The notes under the pieces were generated by a model. The model saw only the letters and a list, made by a program, of their open reading frames with translations. It had not been told where the DNA came from and did no database searches. Below, piece after piece: positions 8,859-16,426 of a stretch of DNA of 27,930 bases. How positions within the stretch are numbered: the stretch's first letter is position 1; each line of letters opens with the position of its first letter. Both the position numbers and the translations under genes were made by a program. Origin of the DNA: RGIG426 sp045598965 (GTDB taxonomy: Bacteria; Bacillota; Clostridia; Oscillospirales; Acutalibacteraceae); the NCBI GenBank assembly GCA_045598965.1, contig JAZRVH010000031.1, positions 1 to 27,930 of the forward strand, written 5' to 3'.

Positions 8859-9650
8859 GTGGCTCAATTTTGCTCGCTGTTTTCCGGCTCGTCCGGCAAC
8901 TGCACCTACATAAGCTCCGGAGACAGTGCCGTTCTCATTGACGCCGGCGTCTCCGCCAAACGCATTCGAGAGGCTCTTGCCGCCCGCAATGTTGACCTTT
9001 CGTCGATTCAAGGCATTTTTGTCACCCACGAGCACTCCGGCCATATCGCCGGCGTGCGGGTGCTCGCAAACCAGTGCGGTTGTCCCGTTTACGCCTCCAA
9101 GGGCACCCTGCTCGGCATGGAAAAAGCCCACGCTTTGCCCGATGGCTCTGTTGCCGCTCTTTCCGCCGGCGAATCCTTGGCGGTAGGCAATATGCAGGTC
9201 ACGGCGTTTGCCACCCCTCACGACACCCCCGAAAGCACCGGCTATGTTGTCGAAACCGCCGACGGCACTCGTCTGGCAGTGGCGACCGATATGGGCGAAC
9301 TGACTCGTCCCGTGTTCGACCTTTTATGTGGATGCGATTTGGTGCTTCTTGAATCCAACCACGATGTTGCCATGTTGCGTTCCGGCCCCTATCCGCCGTT
9401 TCTGCAACACCGCATTTTGGGAAATCGAGGCCATCTCTCAAACGCCGCTTGTGCCGCCGCTTTACCCGCTCTTGTAAACGCCGGCGTCTCCCGCATTCTT
9501 TTGGGACATTTAAGCGACAAAAACAATACGCCTTCTCTCGCCTACAACACGTCCCACGCCGCTCTTTCGCAAGCGGGTATCGCCGTCGGAAGTGATGTAC
9601 GCTTGGCGGTGGCGGCACGTGTCTCCGATGAGGAAATTTGGCGGTTGTAA
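8859..9650 (+). CDS. walJ: WalJ/YycJ-type metallo-beta-lactamase-fold protein with an altered metal motif
   Basis: The product is 263 residues and begins with FCSLFSGSSGNCTYI, the hallmark of the WalJ/YycJ family. This family is a putative cytoplasmic metal-dependent nuclease, in Bacillus and Streptococcus linked with the WalRK envelope-stress system and DNA replication. Later family motifs are all visible: ATDMG, LLESNHDVAML, GHLSN and LGHLSDKNNTPS. The first metal motif is HEHSGH (H57, H59, H62). Position 61 is Gly where the family has Asp (HxHxDH), so one zinc ligand is missing. The start is GTG at 8859, 7 nt after AAAGGAGG (8844-8851); an upstream in-frame TTG at 8841 lies before the ribosome binding site. 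It follows murA by 61 nt across a terminator-like hairpin. No WalRK genes are nearby. Confidence 0.88.
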   Translation: MAQFCSLFSGSSGNCTYISSGDSAVLIDAGVSAKRIREALAARNVDLSSIQGIFVTHEHSGHIAGVRVLANQCGCPVYASKGTLLGMEKAHALPDGSVAALSAGESLAVGNMQVTAFATPHDTPESTGYVVETADGTRLAVATDMGELTRPVFDLLCGCDLVLLESNHDVAMLRSGPYPPFLQHRILGNRGHLSNAACAAALPALVNAGVSRILLGHLSDKNNTPSLAYNTSHAALSQAGIAVGSDVRLAVAARVSDEEIWRL

Positions 9651-9678
9651 CCATACTTTATACAATTTGTCGTTTTTC

Positions 9679-9707
9679 TTGACATCTTATAGCCGCTGTG
9701 CTATATT
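9679..9707 (+). promoter_or_regulatory. Promoter of the zinc-finger lipoprotein gene
   Basis: A perfect TTGACA (9679-9684) and TATATT (9702-9707) with a 17-nt spacer, 23 nt before the ATG at 9730. AAGGAGGG (9715-9722) is the ribosome binding site. Confidence 0.85.
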
Positions 9708-9729
9708 GAACAATAAGGAGGGCATTCGT

Positions 9730-10773
9730 ATGAACTGTAAACGCACCTTGTGCTTTATCGCATTTTTATTGTGTGTCTGTCTGCTTTTTTCCGGCTGTAT
9801 CCAAAGCAACATCACGATGACCGTGAAAAAGGACCGCAGTATGGACATCTCTGCCACCTATCTTGTGGCGGATTATCTTGCCAATATGACGACGGACAAA
9901 AGTACCACCCAAAACGGTGTGGATAAGGACTCCGCCAACTGGAAATCCCTTCAAGACCGTGGGTATACAATGGAATCCGTTAAAAAAGACGGCTATACCG
10001 GATTTAAGGCAACCCGTCATTTCCATTCCATTGACGACGTGTCTAAGGAATCCGGCGTCGGTGTTACTCTTTGGAAAAACACCACCGGCAACTTTTTGGA
10101 CGCCGGCTTTGATGATACCACATTTTTCTCGGTCAAACGGGAATTCTTAAAAGACACCTATACCGCCCACTTTTTCTATGACCTCTCTCCCGAAGCCACC
10201 GGTATCACCAAGCAAGAGGCGAGCGAGGATCTCTCCGCTTATCTCAGCGAAATCGAGGTAACCTATACGGTTACGCTCCCGTATAAAGCGATCGGGCACA
10301 ACGCCACCTCTGTGTCAAGCGACGGCCTCACCTATACGTGGAAAATCCCGTACGGTCGTCCCACCGCCATTGACTACACCTTCACGATGCCCAGCCGCAA
10401 CATTCTGTATTGCGGAATAGGAGCCGGTGCTCTCCTTTTGATTGCGGCGGTGGTGGTCGTGGTGCTATTGCTCATCCGAAAGAAACGCAAAAACACCGCC
10501 GTGGCACAACCCGCTCAACCTGCTGTGCCGCAACCCACGCAACCTGCTGTGCCGCAACCCGCTCAACCCGCTGTGCCGCAACCCGCACAACCTGCTGTGC
10601 CGCAACCCGCTCAACCCGCACAACCTTCTGCGGCAAAGCCCGTGAACGTCTGTCCGCTTTGCGGCGGCAAGTTGTCTGTCCGCATTGCCAGCAGTGGCCC
10701 CAACGTGGGTGCCAAATATGCCGTGTGCGAGCATTATCCCGCAACCTGCAAATTTGCAAGACCTATCAAATAA
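9730..10773 (+). CDS. LppM-like lipoprotein with one membrane span and a cytoplasmic topoisomerase-type zinc finger
   Basis: The product is 347 residues. Residues 1-22 are a lipoprotein signal ending LFSG before C23. Residues about 24-220 resemble the LppM-type domain of Gram-positive lipoproteins (opening IQSNITMTVKKDRSMDISATY-like strands). A strong membrane span lies at about 224-248 followed by RKKRK, which puts the rest in the cytoplasm. Then come five 8-residue Gln/Pro/Ala/Val repeats (about 260-299) and a C4 finger: C308, C311, C333 and C340, spaced like the C-terminal zinc fingers of topoisomerase I (CPLCGGKL start). The pairing of an external lipid-anchored domain with an internal zinc finger suggests a sensor or tether, but that is inference. 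An in-frame ATG at 9592 lies inside walJ and is rejected because the promoter and AAGGAGGG fit the 9730 start. Confidence 0.85.
   Translation: MNCKRTLCFIAFLLCVCLLFSGCIQSNITMTVKKDRSMDISATYLVADYLANMTTDKSTTQNGVDKDSANWKSLQDRGYTMESVKKDGYTGFKATRHFHSIDDVSKESGVGVTLWKNTTGNFLDAGFDDTTFFSVKREFLKDTYTAHFFYDLSPEATGITKQEASEDLSAYLSEIEVTYTVTLPYKAIGHNATSVSSDGLTYTWKIPYGRPTAIDYTFTMPSRNILYCGIGAGALLLIAAVVVVVLLLIRKKRKNTAVAQPAQPAVPQPTQPAVPQPAQPAVPQPAQPAVPQPAQPAQPSAAKPVNVCPLCGGKLSVRIASSGPNVGAKYAVCEHYPATCKFARPIK
10507..10626 (+). repeat. Five tandem 24-bp repeats in the lipoprotein gene
   Basis: Five units of 24 bp in frame encode QPAQPAVP with single changes (QPTQPAVP in the second, QPAQPAQP in the last). The DNA of the units is nearly identical, so copy number could change by slippage. 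They form a flexible linker between membrane span and zinc finger. Confidence 0.9.
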
Positions 10774-10786
10774 GGAAAGATATAAG

Positions 10787-10827
10787 AAAGAACCGTGGCG
10801 TCTGTTTGACACCACGGTTCTTTTTTT
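10787..10827. terminator. Bidirectional terminator between convergent genes
   Basis: A perfect 12-bp stem, AAAGAACCGTGG (10787-10798) with CCACGGTTCTTT (10812-10823), loop of 13 nt, followed on the plus strand by T to 10827. On the minus strand the stem ends TTCTTTCTTAT. It separates the lipoprotein gene (plus) from the DHHW gene (minus), whose stop is at 10837. Confidence 0.9.
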
Positions 10828-10836
10828 GTTGACACT

Positions 10837-12429
10837 TTATCCCACAAGAGCGGCGATATCCTCCACCAATCCTGCGTTGCGGGTGGCACTCATATTGTTG
10901 ATAAACACCACCGTTTTTGCCCCTTTTGCACGGGTAAAGTCGGCAAGGGACATATCGGTATAATAGCGATAATCTAAGACATACACCTTTTCGAAATGGT
11001 CGACAAGGAACGGCACAAAGGCGTTGCCGAACGACTCCTTCACCACCACCGCCGCCGAGCCGTCATGAATCATGCCCGAGGTGATTTCGGTATAGGGGTT
11101 GTCGCCGCCAATAAAGGTGTTGTATTTTACACGGGCGTCCCAATCGGTCACATTCGTAATAATCTGCCAATCCAGGCGTGACCCGTCTCGGTCAATGAAA
11201 TACAGCGAGCCGTCACCCAGCGGTTCATACGCAATCACCGTATCCATACGCAATTTGGCATCCTGCGTATCCGAGAAAAATGTTCCCCGGAAGCCGTCGA
11301 ATTCTCTGGTAGAATACTCGCCGATAGCGTGCGGGGTGAGCCCCGCTTTTTTGGCGAATTCCGCATACGCATAATACGCTCCACGTGCCGTCCAGTGGTG
11401 GTCAGAGTGGAAATAGAGATATTCGGCGTTGTGACTGCGAAGCACATCAATAATCGGCACAGTCACCACGTCCGCAGACATCGAGCCGTAAAGGTATTCG
11501 GTAGCTTTCTTTTGGTCAGAGCTGTTCAAGTCATCTCTCACCGATTGCGGAAGCATCACGTCAATACTGGTGGGCACAACGATATCATATACCTTGGCGG
11601 CACCTTTCAGCTTTGCCGCCGCCTTGTTGACTGCCGCCACATAAGCGTCGCCGGTGCTTTTAGAGAAGTTATAGTATTCGTACGCACTATCCCCTCGTAC
11701 CAGCACGCCGCCAAGCGTTTGAGTGGGAGCATTTTCTGCCGCATTGTCGTTAAAGTAGTCCCGTTCGGAAACGGCACGGGTGGTTTTGGCGGTAGGCTTC
11801 GTCGTCGTTGTCACGCCGGTCGAGGTGTTCGAGGCAGTGGTGGTCGTTCCTTTTGAAGTTTTGGTGGAGGTAGGTGCCGTCGCCGTCGTAGAGGACGTTG
11901 CCGACATTGCCGCCGTGGTGGCATGAACATCCTCTGTCGGGCGAGTGGGAGCATCGGGAATTTCATCTCCCTGTTCTACCGTTCCGTACAGCTTTTGGTT
12001 ACTGATACGATAAAACTGGTTCGACCAGCCGTCCAGCTTCACCCACGTTTCCCGTGCCGGAAAGGTATCGGCAAACCAGGTGTTGATATCGTCAAAATAC
12101 TCGCCGGAGAAAAACGTCTTTACCGTAAACGCCGGGAATTTCGCAAGCTCCCGCTGTTCTATCTCCGAGTGAGTGGGGTGAGGTGCGACCCACACTGCCA
12201 CCGCACCGATGATAAGCAACAAAAAGAACAACGCAACACGCACGGGATAGCTCCAATTCGCCACGTGAATCGAACGCTCTTTCTTTTCTTCGTCAGCAAC
12301 AAAGCCGGGCATTGTTTCCTCCCGTGCCAGCTGTTCTTGCCGACGGGACAACTGGGCATCCAGCTGACGAGATAAACGAATTTTATCCGGCTGCCGCATT
12401 TTATAACGCTTTATTCTGCGTTTTGGCAT
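10837..12429 (-). CDS. DHHW-motif, AlgJ/AlgX-like protein partner of MBOAT acyltransferase
   Basis: The product is 530 residues with a basic cytoplasmic N-terminus (about 1-60) and one span (about 64-84, VRVALFFLLLIIGAVAVWV), so the bulk lies outside. A Thr/Ser-rich linker covers about 165-225. The catalytic domain follows, with HSDHHW at 341-346 (D343, H345) and a late Ser, S466, in KESFGNAF, the layout of SGNH-fold AlgJ/AlgX acetyltransferases. Such proteins receive an acyl group from an MBOAT partner and put it on a cell-envelope polymer. The gene follows the MBOAT gene by 36 nt. AAAGGAGGTGA (12436-12446) supports the ATG at 12429. The polymer substrate is not known, since no glycan synthesis genes adjoin the pair. 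Confidence 0.88.
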   Translation of the reverse strand: MPKRRIKRYKMRQPDKIRLSRQLDAQLSRRQEQLAREETMPGFVADEEKKERSIHVANWSYPVRVALFFLLLIIGAVAVWVAPHPTHSEIEQRELAKFPAFTVKTFFSGEYFDDINTWFADTFPARETWVKLDGWSNQFYRISNQKLYGTVEQGDEIPDAPTRPTEDVHATTAAMSATSSTTATAPTSTKTSKGTTTTASNTSTGVTTTTKPTAKTTRAVSERDYFNDNAAENAPTQTLGGVLVRGDSAYEYYNFSKSTGDAYVAAVNKAAAKLKGAAKVYDIVVPTSIDVMLPQSVRDDLNSSDQKKATEYLYGSMSADVVTVPIIDVLRSHNAEYLYFHSDHHWTARGAYYAYAEFAKKAGLTPHAIGEYSTREFDGFRGTFFSDTQDAKLRMDTVIAYEPLGDGSLYFIDRDGSRLDWQIITNVTDWDARVKYNTFIGGDNPYTEITSGMIHDGSAAVVVKESFGNAFVPFLVDHFEKVYVLDYRYYTDMSLADFTRAKGAKTVVFINNMSATRNAGLVEDIAALVG

Positions 12430-12465
12430 AGGGTCTCACCTCCTTTGGAAAAATAAAAAGTACAA

Positions 12466-13914
12466 TCAGAATTGGAAATAAAGGAACGGGTTATAACTGT
12501 CGCCCACCAGTGCCGCCGAGGAAAACAGCAACAGCACCACCGGAGCAGCGGCTTGAACAACGCCATAAACCGTAGCGGCGAATTTCGACGTCTCGCCCCG
12601 CAGTTTAAGCCATTTTCCGACAAACGCCACAAGCGGCGTCGTGGCAAGAGCCGCCACTAAGAAGAACCAGAAATACCCGCTCATGGCCGCCTTTGTCTCG
12701 GCGGTCAGCCAGAAGTTGTTCGGCACACCAAACATACCACGCAACATAGCGAGCACCATAGAAAAGTCCTTAAAGCGGAACAGCACCCAACCAAACATCA
12801 CAACGAACAGCGTGTACACCCGTCCGATAATGTGCGGGATTTTGTCAAACAACTTTCCGAGGAACAGCCGCTCGACGGTGAGGAATAAGAAATAGTACAA
12901 TCCCCACAGCACAAAGTTCCAGGATGCACCGTGCCAAAAGCCGGTAAGCAGCCACACGATAAACAAATTGAAAATCGTCCGTGCCGTGCCCTTGCGGTTA
13001 CCGCCCAACGGAATATAGACATAATCACGGAAGAACGTGGACAGCGAAATATGCCAGCGACGCCAGAAATCCCGCACCGTCCGTGCGATATAGGGATAAT
13101 TAAAGTTCTCTTTATAGTGTAGGCCAATCATCCGTCCCATACCGATCGCCATATCCGAATATGCCGAGAAGTCCAAATAAATTTGCAAGGTATAGAAAAT
13201 CATACTTGCCCACAAAGCGGCACCGTCGCCGGCTTCAATCACTGCCGCCGACAGCTCCCCGCCTTTCAATAGTAACAGCGAATCCGCAAGCTCACCGCAC
13301 ACGTTGGCAAGCAACGCTTTTTTGGCAAGGCCTATCGAAAACCGAGTGACGCCCTCGCCGATTTCCCGCAAATTCGTCTTGCGGCAAAGAAGCTCGTTTT
13401 CCACATCGCTGTATCGCACAATCGGGCCGGCGATACATTGATGGAACAAGCTGGCATACAGCAAAAGCGTAAAGAAATTCTTTTGGGCGGGCACCTCTCC
13501 TCGATACACGTCCACCACATAGGAAAGCAACTGGAATGTATAGAACGAAATACCGATAGGGAGAGCGATTTCGGGAAGCAACGGCTTTGCCCCGAAAAGC
13601 GACATAAAGGAGTGGTCAAAGAAATTGGCGTATTTGAAAATGCCAATCAGTCCCAAATTGACAACGCACGCAACAGTCAGCCACATTTTTTTGTCGCCGG
13701 TGCGTTTGCTGTTTTCGATGTTTTGGGCGATTTTCCAATCCGCCACCACCATAGCAATCAACAAAAGCAGATATTTCGGTTCACCCCACGCATAAAACAG
13801 CAGAGAAAACAAAAGAAGTACCGTGTTTTTCGCCTTTGTTTTTGGAACCAACACGTAACACAAAAGGCAAAGGGGCAAAAATGCGTATAAGAATAACAGG
13901 CTTGAAAAAACCAC
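12466..13914 (-). CDS. MBOAT-family (AlgI-like) membrane O-acyltransferase
   Basis: The 482-residue polytopic membrane protein has the AlgI/DltB-like MBOAT core. WRRWHISLSTFFRDYVYIPLGG lies at about 280-301 and the catalytic-type His is H328 in TGFWHGASWNFVLWG. It moves acyl groups across the membrane to a DHHW/SGNH partner, here the next gene, for O-acylation of an envelope polymer. The start is GTG at 13914 with AGAGGGGTGA (13921-13930) 6 nt upstream; a nearby ATG at 13918 is out of frame. DltB is less likely because no dltA, dltC or dltD genes are present. A promoter lies at 13974-14002, and a small TTCGC-ACACA-GCGAA hairpin (13951-13965) sits in the leader. Confidence 0.92.
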   Translation of the reverse strand: MVFSSLLFLYAFLPLCLLCYVLVPKTKAKNTVLLLFSLLFYAWGEPKYLLLLIAMVVADWKIAQNIENSKRTGDKKMWLTVACVVNLGLIGIFKYANFFDHSFMSLFGAKPLLPEIALPIGISFYTFQLLSYVVDVYRGEVPAQKNFFTLLLYASLFHQCIAGPIVRYSDVENELLCRKTNLREIGEGVTRFSIGLAKKALLANVCGELADSLLLLKGGELSAAVIEAGDGAALWASMIFYTLQIYLDFSAYSDMAIGMGRMIGLHYKENFNYPYIARTVRDFWRRWHISLSTFFRDYVYIPLGGNRKGTARTIFNLFIVWLLTGFWHGASWNFVLWGLYYFLFLTVERLFLGKLFDKIPHIIGRVYTLFVVMFGWVLFRFKDFSMVLAMLRGMFGVPNNFWLTAETKAAMSGYFWFFLVAALATTPLVAFVGKWLKLRGETSKFAATVYGVVQAAAPVVLLLFSSAALVGDSYNPFLYFQF

Positions 13915-13973
13915 GCATCTTCACCCCTCTCAATAAAAAATCAACATTCATTCGCACACAGCGAACAGAAAAA

Positions 13974-14002
13974 AGTATAGCACACCCCGTATTGGTTTTC
14001 AA
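13974..14002 (-). promoter_or_regulatory. Promoter of the MBOAT-DHHW operon
   Basis: Minus strand TTGAAA (14002-13997) and TATACT (13979-13974), 17-nt spacer, 60 nt before the GTG start. It stands in the 118-nt gap after recG; no clear hairpin terminator for recG is seen, only a T-rich stretch after its stop (14033 downwards). Confidence 0.8.
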
Positions 14003-14032
14003 CAAAAAAACAAAAAAAGAACAAAAAAGCCC

Positions 14033-16090
14033 TTAATTGAGACCATTTTCGCCGACATTGTCAAACAATCGCTTCACCTGCATTTTCAAGCCCGCCATTT
14101 CCGGCTCATCCAGCCGGGGCAACAAAGCGGCGGCGGCATTCCGAATCGGTTCAAGCATCGCCATATCCTGGGAAAGAGCCGCAATTTTCAAGTGAGGCAA
14201 GCCGTGCTGACGGTTGCCGAAAAAGTCTCCAGGTCCACGAAGCTTCAAGTCTTCATCCGCAATTTTGAACCCATCCGTGGTGTCCTTCATCACCGAAAGG
14301 CGACAACGCACCTCTTCCCCGTGAGCGTCCGAAATCAGAATGCAATCTGAAGCAAACTCGCCACGTCCCACACGCCCACGCAACTGGTGCAGTTGGGCAA
14401 GTCCGAAGCGGTCGGCGTTTTCCACCACCATCAGCACCGCATTCGGCACGTCGACTCCCACCTCGATGACCGTGGTGGAAACAAGCACATCCACATTCCC
14501 TTTGGAAAATGCGGACATCACCGCCTCTTTTTCGGCGGGCTTCATTCGTCCGTGGAGAAGTCCCAAGCGACAATCCGAAAGGGCACCCGCTTTCAGCTCC
14601 TCATACACACCGATCGCCGACTTCAAGGTTTCGTCAAAGGAGGACTCGTCCTCCTCATCGCCTACAAGCGGACACACAATATACGCTTGTCGACCCTCGG
14701 CAACAAATTTTCGAATATAGTTTATCACTCGCTCCCGTTTGTCGCCGCCAACCGCATAGGTGCGAATCGGTGTGCGACCGGCAGGCAATTCGTCTAAGAC
14801 AGAAATATCCAAATCGCCGTATATCACCAACGCTAACGAACGGGGAATCGGCGTAGCGGACATAACGAGCGTGTGGGGATTTCCCCCTTTTGCCGCCAAC
14901 TTTGCCCGTTGAGCCACGCCGAAACGGTGCTGTTCATCGGTAATCACAAGCCCCAAATCAGCAAACACCGTGCTGTCCGATAAAAGAGCCTGCGTTCCAA
15001 CCACAAAAGGAAGCGTTCCGTCGGCAAGCCCTTCTTTCACTTCTCTTTTTTCCGCTGTCGTCCGTCCGGCGGTGAGCAATCCCACCCGAATACCGACCGG
15101 CGACAGCATTTTTTGAAGCGTTTTGGCATGTTGCTCCGCCAAAATCTCCGTAGGAGCCATCATCGCCACCTGAAACCCGCTTTTTACCGTAGCATATCCC
15201 ACAGCGGCGGCAACAGCGGTCTTGCCGCTGCCCACGTCCCCTTGCAGAAGTCGTGTCATCGCAAAGCCGCTTTGCATATCGGCAAGGCATTCATCCACCA
15301 CTCGGTTTTGTGCCCCGGTAAGCGTAAAAGGAAACAAGGTTTTTGCCTCGTCGGCAAGCCCGTTTTTCAAAACGGCACACGTGGCAGTTTTTCCACCGGT
15401 ACGCAACCGAGACAACCCAAGTTGCAACAAGAGTAACTCGTCAAACGTCAGCCGCTTGCGAGCCATTTCCACATCCGCACGGCTTTGCGGAAAATGAATG
15501 TGACGCAGGGCAAACATCCGATCACAGAGCCCATACTGTTCCCGCACAAAAGCGGGCAAAAACTCCTCTATCGCCGTTTCATCCAGCGAATCCAACGCCG
15601 TTTTTACCACCTTTTCAATGGCACGGGAGGTAAGTCCCCCTGTCAACGGGTAAATGGGGTGCATTCCCGTAAGGTCGCCCGCAATCGGCTCAATTTGCGG
15701 CGAGGACATCTCCCGCCGAAAATAGCGGGTTTCCACCTTGCCGAAAAACAGATATTCGTCGCCCGCCTTGATTTTGGCAGCGGCATACTTGTTGTTGAAA
15801 ATCGTCACCTGCATCGAGGCTTTTCCGTCGCTTGCCGCAAATTGAAACAGCGACAGTCCCCGCCGAATGCGGCGTTCGCTCGGCGTTGTCACCGCTCGTG
15901 CCCGAATACAGCAAGGACGGTCGGCGGGAGCGTCTTCAATGGTGCAGGGCGACGACCAATCCTCATATTCTCGGGGATAATGGGCCAAAAGGTCCCCTAC
16001 CGTTTCAATTTCCAGCTTATGAAACAGAGCCGCCCGTTTTTCACCGACGCCCTTAACATACTGTATCGAAGAGTCTACCGTTAACGCCAT
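14033..16090 (-). CDS. recG: ATP-dependent DNA helicase RecG
   Basis: RecG rescues stalled replication forks and branch-migrates Holliday junctions. The 685-residue product is full length. An N-terminal wedge/OB-fold region (about 1-240) precedes the helicase core. Walker A GDVGSGKT is at about 284-291, the DEQH box at about 384, and SATPIPRSLAL follows. The second RecA-like domain has QLHQLRGRVGRGE and the RecG-type GPGDFFGNRQHG end. The start is taken as ATG at 16090 (MALTVDSS), with CGGGGTGA (about 16095-16102) upstream. An in-frame TTG at 16108 lies before that binding site and is rejected. The gene stands alone between the 312-bp fold-back element and the MBOAT promoter. Its own promoter is not obvious; expression may start in the fold-back element or come from read-through. 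Confidence 0.96.
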   Translation of the reverse strand: MALTVDSSIQYVKGVGEKRAALFHKLEIETVGDLLAHYPREYEDWSSPCTIEDAPADRPCCIRARAVTTPSERRIRRGLSLFQFAASDGKASMQVTIFNNKYAAAKIKAGDEYLFFGKVETRYFRREMSSPQIEPIAGDLTGMHPIYPLTGGLTSRAIEKVVKTALDSLDETAIEEFLPAFVREQYGLCDRMFALRHIHFPQSRADVEMARKRLTFDELLLLQLGLSRLRTGGKTATCAVLKNGLADEAKTLFPFTLTGAQNRVVDECLADMQSGFAMTRLLQGDVGSGKTAVAAAVGYATVKSGFQVAMMAPTEILAEQHAKTLQKMLSPVGIRVGLLTAGRTTAEKREVKEGLADGTLPFVVGTQALLSDSTVFADLGLVITDEQHRFGVAQRAKLAAKGGNPHTLVMSATPIPRSLALVIYGDLDISVLDELPAGRTPIRTYAVGGDKRERVINYIRKFVAEGRQAYIVCPLVGDEEDESSFDETLKSAIGVYEELKAGALSDCRLGLLHGRMKPAEKEAVMSAFSKGNVDVLVSTTVIEVGVDVPNAVLMVVENADRFGLAQLHQLRGRVGRGEFASDCILISDAHGEEVRCRLSVMKDTTDGFKIADEDLKLRGPGDFFGNRQHGLPHLKIAALSQDMAMLEPIRNAAAALLPRLDEPEMAGLKMQVKRLFDNVGENGLN

Positions 16091-16186
16091 TTTTTCACCC
16101 CGTTTCAATAAAAAAGGCTGCTGTCGGGCCGGAAGTGCCTAAGGAATATGTTGTTTCTCGCCTAAAATTCCCGTCTGCATTGTTTC

Positions 16187-16222
16187 AAAAGCCCTTAAAG
16201 CATCAGCTTTAAGGGCTTTTTT
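16187..16222. terminator. Strong hairpin with T run inside the fold-back element
   Basis: Arms AAAAGCCCTTAAAGC (16187-16201) and GCTTTAAGGGCTTTT (16206-16220), loop ATCA, then TT. This is a 15-bp perfect stem. On the plus strand there are six T, on the minus strand four, so it could end transcripts in either direction. Confidence 0.75.
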
Positions 16223-16268
16223 AACTTCCCAGAACGAAAATTTTTATTGGCTACGAAACTGCGAAGCA

Positions 16269-16377
16269 CCTTAAAACACAGATTTTTCTTGGAGAATGCA
16301 AAAAACCGCCCCGACTATACTGACGTATAGCGGGGCGGTTTGACAATATTCTTCGCCAAAATCTCGTGTTTTTAAGG
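16269..16377. repeat. Long imperfect hairpin with a GC-rich core
   Basis: The core pairs ACCGCCCCG (16305-16313) with CGGGGCGGT (16331-16339), with CTATAC/GTATAG continuing inwards across a one-base bulge. The pairing goes on outwards, imperfectly: the CCTTAAAACACAGATTTT-type left arm from 16269 matches the inverted right arm up to 16377 (about 30 of 45 positions by eye). A small stem 16369-16380 with 16383-16394 overlaps its outer edge and could compete with it. Confidence 0.6.
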
Positions 16378-16426
16378 AATACATTCCTTAAAAACTCCCG
16401 GCCAACGCAGCAGCCTTTTTTGGGTT

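Larger units (their letters stand above)
16110..16421. other. 312-bp non-coding fold-back element with terminal inverted repeats
   Basis: The whole gap between recG and fakA is one inverted structure. Outer ends AAAAAAGGCTGCTG (16110-16123) and CAGCAGCCTTTTTT (16408-16421) match perfectly over 14 bp. Inside them GGCCGG (16127-16132) pairs with CCGGCC (16398-16403). Three further hairpins lie within: 16187-16222, 16269-16377 and 16369-16394. No coding frame is convincing. Read from either side, the transcript would end GCC-TTTTTT, so it can act as a large two-way terminator, a structured RNA, or a MITE-like element inserted here. No clear target-site duplication is seen. Confidence 0.7.

Noticed and set aside
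10472..10815. Minus-strand frames opposite the Pro/Gln repeats
   Set aside because: They consist of reverse-read tandem repeats and lack a start signal; the plus-strand lipoprotein is well supported.
16269..16394. CRISPR-like or riboswitch reading of the repeats
   Set aside because: The repeats are inverted, not direct with spacers, and no known riboswitch core is recognised.
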